A DNA stretch of 64,000 bases from Microbacterium sp. MYb66 (GTDB lineage Bacteria > Actinomycetota > Actinomycetes > Actinomycetales > Microbacteriaceae): NCBI RefSeq assembly GCF_002979435.1, contig NZ_PCOV01000005.1, positions 62,001-126,000 of the forward strand, written 5' to 3'. The position numbers were made by a program, and so were the translations under genes. Of the stretch, positions 51,329 through 60,623 are shown piece by piece (within the stretch, counting starts at the first letter, position 1; every line of letters starts with the position of its first letter). The notes below the pieces were generated by a model. It did not search any database. It saw nothing but the letters and a program-made list of their open reading frames with translations, and had not been told where the DNA came from.

Positions 51329-51343
51329 TTCGCCCCGTGCGAA
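51329..51343 (+). promoter_or_regulatory. Dyad upstream of clpC, possible ClgR-like site
   Basis: TTCGC-CCCGT-GCGAA is a perfect 5-bp dyad with the CGC-N5-GCG spacing of ClgR sites known from actinobacterial clp promoters, but the inner positions fit poorly. It lies right before the SD AAGGAG (51345-51350), an unusual place for an activator site, so a small mRNA hairpin is an alternative. Confidence 0.35.
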
Positions 51344-51357
51344 TAAGGAGTCACAGC

Positions 51358-53889
<2,532 letters not shown>

Positions 53890-53900
53890 TCTTCGGCTGA

Positions 53901-53942
53901 ACAGGAAAGGGGCGGATGCTGCGGCATCCGCCCCTTTCCTGT
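53901..53942 (+). terminator. clpC terminator
   Basis: Arms 53901-53919 and 53924-53942 are perfect 19-bp complements (starting ACAGGAAAGGGGCGGATGC) with the loop TGCG; the descending arm ends in CCTTTCCTGT. Confidence 0.8.
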
Positions 53943-53974
53943 GTCCGGCACAGGTGGCGACGGGTCGCGGGTTC

Positions 53975-53980
53975 TAGGCT
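53975..53980 (+). promoter_or_regulatory. -10 hexamer TAGGCT, leaderless start at 53987
   Basis: TAGGCT followed by 6 nt (TGACCC) and the GTG at 53987. Confidence 0.5.
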
Positions 53981-53986
53981 TGACCC

Positions 53987-54487
53987 GTGAGCGAGTACAT
54001 CGTCCGGCCGGCGCGCAGCGCCGACGTCGTCGGCATCCGGAACCTGCTGCAGCCGCTGGTGGAGCAGCGCATCCTGCTCGGCAAAGACCTGGCGGTGCTC
54101 TACGGCGCCGTGCAGGAGTTCGTCGTCGCCGAGGCGGACGGCGAGCTGATCGGCTGCGGCGCATTGCACGTGTTCTGGGAGGACCTCGGCGAGGTCCGCA
54201 CGCTGCTCGTGCGCGACGACTGGCTGCACCACGGTGTCGGTCGCGCGATCGTCGACCGTCTCGAGGACAATGCGCGGACGCTCGGCCTCTCGCGTCTGTT
54301 CTGCCTGACGTTCGAGGTCGAGTTCTTCGGGCGCCGAGGCTTCACGACGATCGGCGAGCAGGTCGTCGACCCCGACGTGTACTCGCAGCTGCTGCGCAGC
54401 GGTGATGCCGGTGTCGAGGAGTTCCTCGACCTCGCGCACGTGAAGCCGAACACGCTCGGCAACACCCGCATGATCAAATCGCTCTGA
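53987..54487 (+). CDS. argA: Amino-acid N-acetyltransferase (short ArgA type)
   Basis: A 166-residue GNAT protein resembling the stand-alone actinobacterial N-acetylglutamate synthase (Rv2747 type), which acetylates glutamate or glutamine to begin arginine synthesis. Segments are IVRPARSADVVGIRNLLQPLVEQRILLGKD in part, ALHVFWEDLGEVRTLLVRDDWLHHGVGRAIV (the acetyl-CoA loop HHGVGRAI) and FEVEFFGRRGFTTIGEQVVDPDVYSQ. The last 20 residues include HVKPNTLGNTRM, common to this subgroup. It lies alone after clpC, away from other arg genes. Confidence 0.85.
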   Translation: MSEYIVRPARSADVVGIRNLLQPLVEQRILLGKDLAVLYGAVQEFVVAEADGELIGCGALHVFWEDLGEVRTLLVRDDWLHHGVGRAIVDRLEDNARTLGLSRLFCLTFEVEFFGRRGFTTIGEQVVDPDVYSQLLRSGDAGVEEFLDLAHVKPNTLGNTRMIKSL

Positions 54488-54546
54488 GCACGCGCCGCAG
54501 GACGGTCCCGCCGTCCGGCCTCCCAGGATGCAACCGGAGGATCGCT

Positions 54547-54552
54547 TAGCCT
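54547..54552 (+). promoter_or_regulatory. -10 hexamer TAGCCT, leaderless start at 54559
   Basis: TAGCCT followed by 6 nt (GGAGTC) and the ATG at 54559. Confidence 0.5.
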
Positions 54553-54558
54553 GGAGTC

Positions 54559-55203
54559 ATGCCCCGTCGCTCTGCCGCCGTCTACCGTCGTCGGCGACTG
54601 GTCGTCATCGTCCTGCTCGTCCTCTTCGTCGCCGCCATCGGCATCGCGGTCTGGCTCCTCATCGCGCGGCCCTGGGCTGCCGCCGAGACGGCGACCCCTC
54701 CTCCCGCGACCTCGTCTGCGACACCGACGACCGCTCCGACGGCCGGCACCGAATCGCCCTCACCCGACCCGTCGGCCGAAGCGACCCCGGCGATCGTGGC
54801 GTGCGAGGCGAAGGACATCGAGGTCTCGGCCGTGACCGACGCCGAGACCTACGCCGCCGGCGTCCTCCCGAAGCTCTCCATCTCGTTGACCAACAAGGGC
54901 ACCGAGGACTGCACGATCGACGTGGGTTCGACCACCCAGGTGTTCACCGTCTCCAGCGGTGCCGACGTCTGGTGGCGCTCGACCGACTGCCAGGAGAATC
55001 CGAGCAGCATGATCGCCACACTCACCGCGGGGACGACGGTCACCAGCAAAGACCCGGTGACCTGGGACCGCACGCGGTCGAGCGTCGAGACCTGCGCCCA
55101 GGAGAACCGGCAGCGGGCACCGGGCGGAGGCGCGTCGTACCACGTCGAGGTCTCGATCGGCGGCTTCCCGAGCGTCTCGACCGCGCAGATCCTGCTCTAC
55201 TGA
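54559..55203 (+). CDS. Membrane-anchored extracellular protein of unknown function
   Basis: A 214-residue protein with a basic N-terminus (RRSAAVYRRRRL), one transmembrane helix (about 14-36) and a 40-residue Thr/Pro/Ser linker, then an extracellular beta-rich domain (about 78-214) with four cysteines (CEAKDIEV, EDCTIDV, STDCQENP, ETCAQENR) likely to form two disulfides. This plan, cell-surface Ig-like domain on a stalk, is frequent in Microbacteriaceae; I know no function. It stands alone between argA and the SseB-like gene. Confidence 0.75.
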   Translation: MPRRSAAVYRRRRLVVIVLLVLFVAAIGIAVWLLIARPWAAAETATPPPATSSATPTTAPTAGTESPSPDPSAEATPAIVACEAKDIEVSAVTDAETYAAGVLPKLSISLTNKGTEDCTIDVGSTTQVFTVSSGADVWWRSTDCQENPSSMIATLTAGTTVTSKDPVTWDRTRSSVETCAQENRQRAPGGGASYHVEVSIGGFPSVSTAQILLY

Positions 55204-55422
55204 TCGCCTCGGAGTTCGAAGCGATCGCGTCGAGTGTCCACGAAAATCGTCGCGCGGCATCGGTCCGACGTACGAAATGACGCGACGTGGGGTGCCTTCG
55301 GCACGCGATGCTGACAGGCGCTTCTCTTTGGGATACCATAGAGGTGACTCTCCGCATCATGCGGCACCAAGCCATCCCCAGTGGCGTCGAACTACAGCGT
55401 CCCCAGCGCTTCGACACCGCCG

Positions 55423-55483
55423 CTCGAGAGTCCGAGGGCCCTCTCGAGTACCCCAGTCCCCAATGTGGGACTCGAGAGGGCCC
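55423..55483. repeat. Three-arm inverted repeat with alternative pairing
   Basis: CTCGAGAG (55423-55430), CTCTCGAG (55441-55448) and CTCGAGAG (55471-55478). The middle arm can pair with either outer one. The longer pairing joins GGGCCCTCTCGAGT (55436-55449) and ACTCGAGAGGGCCC (55470-55483), a perfect 14-bp stem, with CCCA/TGGG extending inside. It may be a terminator, attenuator or mobile palindrome. Confidence 0.6.
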
Positions 55484-55531
55484 CAATCGTCTCCGCCGCC
55501 GGATTCGGCGCGTGATGCCGCGTACCGTGAA

Positions 55532-55537
55532 TAAGCT
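55532..55537 (+). promoter_or_regulatory. -10 hexamer TAAGCT, leaderless start at 55544
   Basis: TAAGCT followed by 6 nt (GGACGC) and the ATG at 55544. Confidence 0.5.
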
Positions 55538-55543
55538 GGACGC

Positions 55544-55954
55544 ATGGCAGCGAAGAAGGCGAAGTCGGCGAAGAGCAAGCCCGCACCCGAGGACTTCCGG
55601 TCGGATGCTCTGGCCAAAGCCCTGGAGAAGCAGGACGTCGCCGCGGTCGCGCTGGCACTCCGCCATGGCACCACCATCGTGCCGCTGATCAAGCCCGGCG
55701 CGCGCGACAACCCACTCGACAGCGGCGAGGTGTGGACCTACCGCGACCCGAAGACCGGTGACCTCGCACTGCTGCTGTTCAGCGACGCCGAGAACAAGCC
55801 GGCCAACCTCCCTCCCGGGGTGGGCATCTACACCGCGGACTGGCTGCGGAAGTTCCTCGCGGCCCACCCGATCACGACCGTGTTCCTCGACATCGCGGGC
55901 CCGCATCCGATGCAGGCCGACCCGACCGAGCTGCTCAAGGCGCTCGACGCCTGA
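55544..55954 (+). CDS. Small SseB-like protein
   Basis: A 136-residue soluble protein with a lysine/alanine-rich head (AAKKAKSAKSKPAPED) and a compact alpha/beta domain. The pattern of a strand after polar residues (LALLLFSDAENKPANLPPG), a helix (WLRKFLAAH) and VFLDIAGPHPMQADPTELLKAL resembles the SseB N-terminal domain, but the match is weak and I would not assign a role. It converges on radA; only 36 nt separate their 3' ends. Confidence 0.7.
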   Translation: MAAKKAKSAKSKPAPEDFRSDALAKALEKQDVAAVALALRHGTTIVPLIKPGARDNPLDSGEVWTYRDPKTGDLALLLFSDAENKPANLPPGVGIYTADWLRKFLAAHPITTVFLDIAGPHPMQADPTELLKALDA

Positions 55955-55990
55955 CCGCCCGACGTCAGGCCGGAGGGCCCGCGCTTCCTC

Positions 55991-57358
55991 TCAGAACGGC
56001 GGGATGTCGCGGTCGGAGCGCCGTGAGGTGTTGCGTGCGCGCACGTCGCCGAGCGCGGCGCGGAGCGTCTTCGAGCGGTCGTCGACGACCTGCTCGTAGC
56101 CGAGGCGCGCCGCCTCCGAGCGCCGCTGCGCAGCCTGGGTGACCGGGCGGATCTCCCCGGCCAGGCTCAGCTCTCCGACTGCGGCGACCGTGCGCGGCAC
56201 CGAGATCTGCTGGATCGAACCCGCCACCGCGATCGCGATCGCGAGGTCGGCCGCCGGCTCGGTGAAGCGCACCCCTCCGACCGTCGACACGTAGACGTCG
56301 AGGCTGCCGGTGGGGATGCCGGCGCGTCGTTCGAGGATCGCCAGCACCATCGCCACGCGCGAGGAATCGAGGCCGTGCACGATGCGGCGCGGGTTCGGCG
56401 CGTTGCTGGGCACCGTGAGCGCCTGCACCTCGACGGGAAGGGCTCGGCGGCCCTCGAGTGAGATGGCGACACAGGTGCCCGGTTCGGTCGCGCCCTGCGA
56501 GAGGAAGAGGCCCGAGGGGTCGGGCACTTCGGCGATCCCGTCTCCGGTCATCTCGAAGCAGCCGACCTCGTCGGTCGGACCGAAGCGGTTCTTGAGGGCG
56601 CGGATGAAGCGCAGCGAGGTCTGCCGGTCGCCCTCGAAGTGGCACACGACGTCGACCAGGTGCTCGAGCACTCGGGGGCCGGCGACCTGACCGTCTTTCG
56701 TGACGTGCCCGACGAGGATGATCGGCAGATCGCGGTCCTTCGCGATGCGGATCAGCGTCGCCGCGACCTCGCGCACCTGGCTCGGCTGCCCGGCGGCGCC
56801 GTCGATCATGGACGACGACACGGTCTGCACCGAGTCGACGATCACCAGCTGCGGCTTCACCTCGTCGATGTGGCCGAGGATCGTGGCCAGATCGGTCTCG
56901 CTCGCGAGATACAGCTCATCGTGCAGGGCACCGGTGCGCTCGGCGCGCAGCCGCACCTGGCCGGGTGACTCCTCCGCGCTCGCGTAGAGCACACGGCGTC
57001 CGCCGCGTGCGGCTTGCGCTGCGACCTCGAGCAGCAGCGTCGACTTGCCGACGCCCGGCTCACCGCTGAGCAGGATCGCGGCCCCCGGCACGATGCCGCC
57101 GCCGAGCACGCGGTCGAACTCGCCGACGCCGCTCGAACGACGCGGAGCATCCTGCGTCGTGATCTGGGTGATCGGCCGCGCGGCGCGCTCGGCGGTCGGA
57201 GCGACCGGGCCGACGCGTCGGAGGATGCCCGTCTGCGCCGCCTGCTCCTGGACCGTTCCCCACTGCTGGCACTCGCCGCAGCGGCCCACCCACTTCGCGG
57301 TCGTCCACCCGCATTCCGTGCACACGTACGCAGGAGGAGCGGGTTTCCGGGTGGCCAT
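55991..57358 (-). CDS. radA: DNA repair protein RadA
   Basis: A 455-residue RecA-related ATPase that promotes branch migration during recombination repair. An N-terminal C4 zinc finger (CTECGWTTAKWVGRCGEC, about 11-28) leads into the RecA core with Walker A GEPGVGKSTL (about 92-101) and the RadA-specific KNRFG motif (about 252-256), and ends in a Lon-protease-like domain (VEVQALTVPSNAPNPRR, GLDSSRVAMVLAIL). ATG 57358 lies 6 nt after TAGCCT. It is divergent from the cyd operon. Confidence 0.95.
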   Translation of the reverse strand: MATRKPAPPAYVCTECGWTTAKWVGRCGECQQWGTVQEQAAQTGILRRVGPVAPTAERAARPITQITTQDAPRRSSGVGEFDRVLGGGIVPGAAILLSGEPGVGKSTLLLEVAAQAARGGRRVLYASAEESPGQVRLRAERTGALHDELYLASETDLATILGHIDEVKPQLVIVDSVQTVSSSMIDGAAGQPSQVREVAATLIRIAKDRDLPIILVGHVTKDGQVAGPRVLEHLVDVVCHFEGDRQTSLRFIRALKNRFGPTDEVGCFEMTGDGIAEVPDPSGLFLSQGATEPGTCVAISLEGRRALPVEVQALTVPSNAPNPRRIVHGLDSSRVAMVLAILERRAGIPTGSLDVYVSTVGGVRFTEPAADLAIAIAVAGSIQQISVPRTVAAVGELSLAGEIRPVTQAAQRRSEAARLGYEQVVDDRSKTLRAALGDVRARNTSRRSDRDIPPF

Positions 57359-57364
57359 GCCCCC

Positions 57365-57370
57365 AGGCTA
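57365..57370 (-). promoter_or_regulatory. -10 hexamer TAGCCT, leaderless start of radA
   Basis: TAGCCT on the minus strand, then 6 nt (GGGGGC) to the ATG at 57358. Confidence 0.5.
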
Positions 57371-57446
57371 TCGCCGGCATCGGACATCCCTATCGGCCAG
57401 GTGTTTATTCACGGCCATACCTCTCTGCAAACTCGCAGACTCGCGG

Positions 57447-57452
57447 GATACT
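57447..57452 (+). promoter_or_regulatory. -10 hexamer GATACT for the cyd operon
   Basis: GATACT followed by 6 nt (GGGGTC) and the ATG at 57459. A direct repeat ACTCGC-AG-ACTCGC and the partial dyad GTGTTTATTCAC lie 5-50 nt upstream and could be regulator sites. Confidence 0.4.
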
Positions 57453-57458
57453 GGGGTC

Positions 57459-58178
57459 ATGGCCAACGGCGGGCCCGTCTGCGGGCCGATCTCGAGCTAC
57501 TCCCGGGTGCAGATCCTGCACTTGCTCTTCGAAGCGGGAAGCTCGACGACCCGCGCCGAACTCTCGATCACCGAGCTGTGCGAGGCCACGGGGCTCCACC
57601 CCAACACGGTCCGCGAGCACCTGCAGCGCCTGATCGAGGGCGGCTATGTGATCCCGACGATCGAGCACCGCACCACGCGGGGCCGGCCGCGCACGCTGTA
57701 CAGCGCAGCCACCGGCGCACCCGGTGCCTCCAGCCCGGTGGCCCGGGACAAGGCCAAGGCCGCCGCCCGCCGCGGAGACCTGATGCGGAGCATGCTCCCC
57801 GATGCGACGGCATCCGATCTCGGCCGCGAAGCCACCTACCAGCTCGATGCTCTCGTGGAGCACCTGGAAGAGAGCGGCTTCGAGCCCATCCTCGACGACC
57901 GGCACCTCACCGTCGACCTCAGCCCGTGCCCGCATGCGGCCGGTCGCTCGGAAGACCGCCCGATGCTGTGCCGCGTGCATCTCGAACTCATGCAAGGCGT
58001 CCTGAACGAGGCAGGCGGACCACTCGAAGCCGAGTGCGTGCGCGACGCGGTCCTCGCATCGGATTGCACCGTGCAGCTGCGCGACACCACCGCGCCGCTG
58101 ATCGAGGGAACGGGGCAGCTGCGTCACAGCACGAAGCAGCGGCTCCACAGAACAGGAGTCGTGCATGGAATGGCTTGA
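57459..58178 (+). CDS. HTH regulator with C-terminal cysteine cluster, upstream of cydABDC
   Basis: A 239-residue winged-helix regulator: SSYSRVQILHLLFEAGSS and ITELCEATGLHPNTVREHLQRLIEGGY (about 37-63) with the wing TTRGRPRTLYS. The C-terminal half holds C157, H159, C171, H174, C193 and C203 in LSPCPH, MLCRVHLELMQG, AECVRD and SDCTVQ. This is reminiscent of the iron-sulfur SufR-type regulators, where spaced cysteines bind a cluster; zinc is an alternative. Its last 14 nt overlap the start of cydA, so it is part of the cytochrome bd operon and probably its redox or oxygen sensor. Confidence 0.83.
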   Translation: MANGGPVCGPISSYSRVQILHLLFEAGSSTTRAELSITELCEATGLHPNTVREHLQRLIEGGYVIPTIEHRTTRGRPRTLYSAATGAPGASSPVARDKAKAAARRGDLMRSMLPDATASDLGREATYQLDALVEHLEESGFEPILDDRHLTVDLSPCPHAAGRSEDRPMLCRVHLELMQGVLNEAGGPLEAECVRDAVLASDCTVQLRDTTAPLIEGTGQLRHSTKQRLHRTGVVHGMA

Positions 58179-59580
58179 TCCGCTCGCTCTGGCCCGATGG
58201 CAATTCGGGCTGACGACCGTCTACCACTACCTCTTCGTTCCGCTGACGATCGGCATGGCCCTGGTGGCCGCGATCTTCCAGACCGCGTGGGTGCGTACCG
58301 GCAAGGTGCAGTACCTGCACCTGACCCGCTTCTTCGGCAAGATCTTCCTGATCAACTTCGCGATGGGCGTCGTCACCGGCATCGTGCAGGAGTTCCAGTT
58401 CGGCATGAACTGGTCGGACTACTCGCGCTTCGTCGGCGACGTGTTCGGCGCCCCGCTCGCGTTCGAAGGGCTGCTCGCCTTCTTCTTCGAGGCCACCTTC
58501 ATCGGGTTGTGGATCTTCGGCTGGGACAAGCTCCCGCAGAAGCTGCACCTCGCCACGATCTGGTGCGTCTCGATCGGCAGCATCCTCTCGGCGTACTTCA
58601 TCATCGCGGCCAACGCCTTCATGCAGAACCCGGTCGGCTACACCTTCAACGAGGCGACCAACCGCGCTGAGCTGACGGACTTCTGGGCGCTGCTGACCAA
58701 CCCGGTCGCGCTCGCCGCGTTCCCGCACACGATCTTCGGCGCGTTCATGTTCGCGGCCGGTGTCGTGATCTCGGTCTCCGCCTGGCACCTCTCGCGCGGC
58801 CAGCACTTCGACACCATGCGCATCTCGCTCAAGTTCGGGCTGTGGGCGATGATCGTCTCCACCGCGGGCGTCGTGCTCACGGGCGACCAGCTGGGTCTGG
58901 CGATGTACGCCGCGCAGCCGATGAAGATGGCGGCAGCGGAGGCGACCTTCAACACGGTGTGCGGGCCGGATGCCTCGTTCAGCATCTTCACGCTCGGCAC
59001 ACCGGACGGCAGCTCGGAGCTGTTCTCGATCCGCGTCCCGTATCTGCTCTCGCTGTTGTCGACGCACACGCTCGACGCGTGCGTGCACGGCATCAACGAC
59101 CTCAACGCCGAGTACGCGCAGACGTACGCCGCCACCGGCCTCGAGGACTTCGCCCCGGTCCTGTGGATCACGTACTGGGCGTTCCGCTGGATGATCGGAC
59201 TGGGCGTCGCCGCCGCGCTCGTCGCCGTCGTCGGCCTCTGGCTGACGCGCAAGGGCGCCAAGAAGCCTCCGGCGCAGTGGATGTGGAAGCTCGCGATCTG
59301 GTCCTTCCCGCTCGCGCTCGCCGCCAACATCATGGGTTGGGTCTTCACCGAGATGGGCAGGCAGCCCTGGATCGTGTTCGGGCTGATGACGACGCAGGAC
59401 GGAGTCTCGCCGGGCGTCAGCGGGCTCGAGGTGCTGATATCGCTCATCGCGTTCACCGCCATCTACGCGGCGCTCGCCGTCGTCGAGATCCGTCTCATCA
59501 TCCGGGCCGCCCAGAAGGGGCCCGACACCGAAGAGCAACCGCATGACGAGACGGCCCAGCTGCCGTCGGTCGTCTACTGA
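58165..59580 (+). CDS. cydA: Cytochrome bd ubiquinol oxidase subunit I
   Basis: A 471-residue integral membrane subunit of the high-affinity quinol oxidase, with about nine helices. Haem ligands are visible: His21 (YHYLFVPLTIG), His188 (FPHTIFGAF) and Met397 in FTEMGRQPW, the GRQPW signature. Its length matches the short Q-loop form (like B. subtilis) rather than the longer E. coli one. It oxidises menaquinol and reduces oxygen at low pressure without pumping protons. ATG 58165 has AGGAG upstream and lies inside the end of the regulator gene. Confidence 0.97.
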   Translation: MEWLDPLALARWQFGLTTVYHYLFVPLTIGMALVAAIFQTAWVRTGKVQYLHLTRFFGKIFLINFAMGVVTGIVQEFQFGMNWSDYSRFVGDVFGAPLAFEGLLAFFFEATFIGLWIFGWDKLPQKLHLATIWCVSIGSILSAYFIIAANAFMQNPVGYTFNEATNRAELTDFWALLTNPVALAAFPHTIFGAFMFAAGVVISVSAWHLSRGQHFDTMRISLKFGLWAMIVSTAGVVLTGDQLGLAMYAAQPMKMAAAEATFNTVCGPDASFSIFTLGTPDGSSELFSIRVPYLLSLLSTHTLDACVHGINDLNAEYAQTYAATGLEDFAPVLWITYWAFRWMIGLGVAAALVAVVGLWLTRKGAKKPPAQWMWKLAIWSFPLALAANIMGWVFTEMGRQPWIVFGLMTTQDGVSPGVSGLEVLISLIAFTAIYAALAVVEIRLIIRAAQKGPDTEEQPHDETAQLPSVVY

Positions 59581-59594
59581 GAGGGAGGAGCATC

Positions 59595-60623
59595 ATGGAT
59601 CTCGCAACACTCTGGTTCTTCATCGTCGCCTTCTTCTTCGTGGGCTACTTCGTCCTCGACGGGTTCGACTTCGGCGTCGGCATGTCGCTGCCGTTCCTCG
59701 GCAAGAACGACGTCTCGCGCCGTCAGGTCATCAACACCATCGGTCCGGTCTGGGATCTCAACGAGACCTGGGTCATCGTCGCCGGCGCCGTGCTGTTCGC
59801 ATCGTTCCCCGAGTGGTACGCGACGCTGTTCAGCGGGTTCTACCTGCCGCTGCTGCTGATCCTGCTCGCGCTGATCCTGCGCGGCGTCTCCTTCGAGTAC
59901 CGGCACCAGCGCGACAGCGCGAAGTGGAAGGCCGGCTTCGACCGGATGATCGTGATCGGCTCGGTCGTTCCGGCTCTGCTGTGGGGCGTCGCGTTCGGCA
60001 ACATCGTGCAGGGCGTGGCCATCGATGAGAACCACATCTACGTGGGCGGCTTCTTCGCTCTGCTGAACCCGTATTCGCTGCTGGTCGGCGTCACCACGCT
60101 GCTGCTGTTCTTCCTGCACGGGGTGCTGTTCGTCGCGCTCAAGACCGACGGTCAGGTGCATGAGGACGCGCGGAGGCTGGCCAAGAAGGCCGCGATCCCG
60201 ACGATCCTCGTCGCAGCCGCGACGGTGGTCTGGACCGTGCTGATCGCGATGGGCCGTGAGGCTCCGCTGCTCTGGCTCGTCATCGGCACCGGGGCGCTCG
60301 CCGCGGTCAGCCTGATCGCGGCGGTCGGGTTCTCGCTCGTCCGTCGTGACGGCTGGGCGTTCTTCGCCGGCATCCTCACGGTGCTGTTCGCCGTGGTCAT
60401 GCTGTTCTCCGCCCTGTTCCCGTACGTGATGCCGTCGACGATCGACCCGGCGTTCAGCCTCACCATCGAGAACGCCTCGAGCACTCCGTATACGCTGCAG
60501 ATCATGAGCTGGACCGCCCTGATCGCGATGCCGCTCGTGCTCGCGTACCAGGCCTGGACGTACTGGGTCTTCCGCAAGCGCGTCACCCGGAAGTCCATCG
60601 AGGGGGCTCCGGCGCACGCGTGA
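59595..60623 (+). CDS. cydB: Cytochrome bd ubiquinol oxidase subunit II
   Basis: A 342-residue partner of CydA with eight predicted membrane helices. The family opening FVGYFVLDGFDFGVGM (about 15-30), the conserved INTIGPVWDLNETWVI (about 50-65) and GVSFEYRHQRDS are intact. It stabilises the haem groups and forms the oxygen channel. ATG 59595 follows GGGAGGAGC, 14 nt after the cydA stop; its own stop overlaps the cydD start (GTGA). Confidence 0.96.
   Translation: MDLATLWFFIVAFFFVGYFVLDGFDFGVGMSLPFLGKNDVSRRQVINTIGPVWDLNETWVIVAGAVLFASFPEWYATLFSGFYLPLLLILLALILRGVSFEYRHQRDSAKWKAGFDRMIVIGSVVPALLWGVAFGNIVQGVAIDENHIYVGGFFALLNPYSLLVGVTTLLLFFLHGVLFVALKTDGQVHEDARRLAKKAAIPTILVAAATVVWTVLIAMGREAPLLWLVIGTGALAAVSLIAAVGFSLVRRDGWAFFAGILTVLFAVVMLFSALFPYVMPSTIDPAFSLTIENASSTPYTLQIMSWTALIAMPLVLAYQAWTYWVFRKRVTRKSIEGAPAHA

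Larger units (their letters stand above)
55204..55543. other. 340-nt intergenic region with repeated palindromic arms
   Basis: No credible gene. The first half (55204-55420) shows nothing clear apart from an AT-rich stretch near 55325-55345 (TTTGGGATACCATAGAGG) that could hold a promoter. The second half carries three alternating copies of CTCGAGAG/CTCTCGAG (55423-55483) able to form alternative hairpins, then the -10 of the next gene. Confidence 0.6.
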
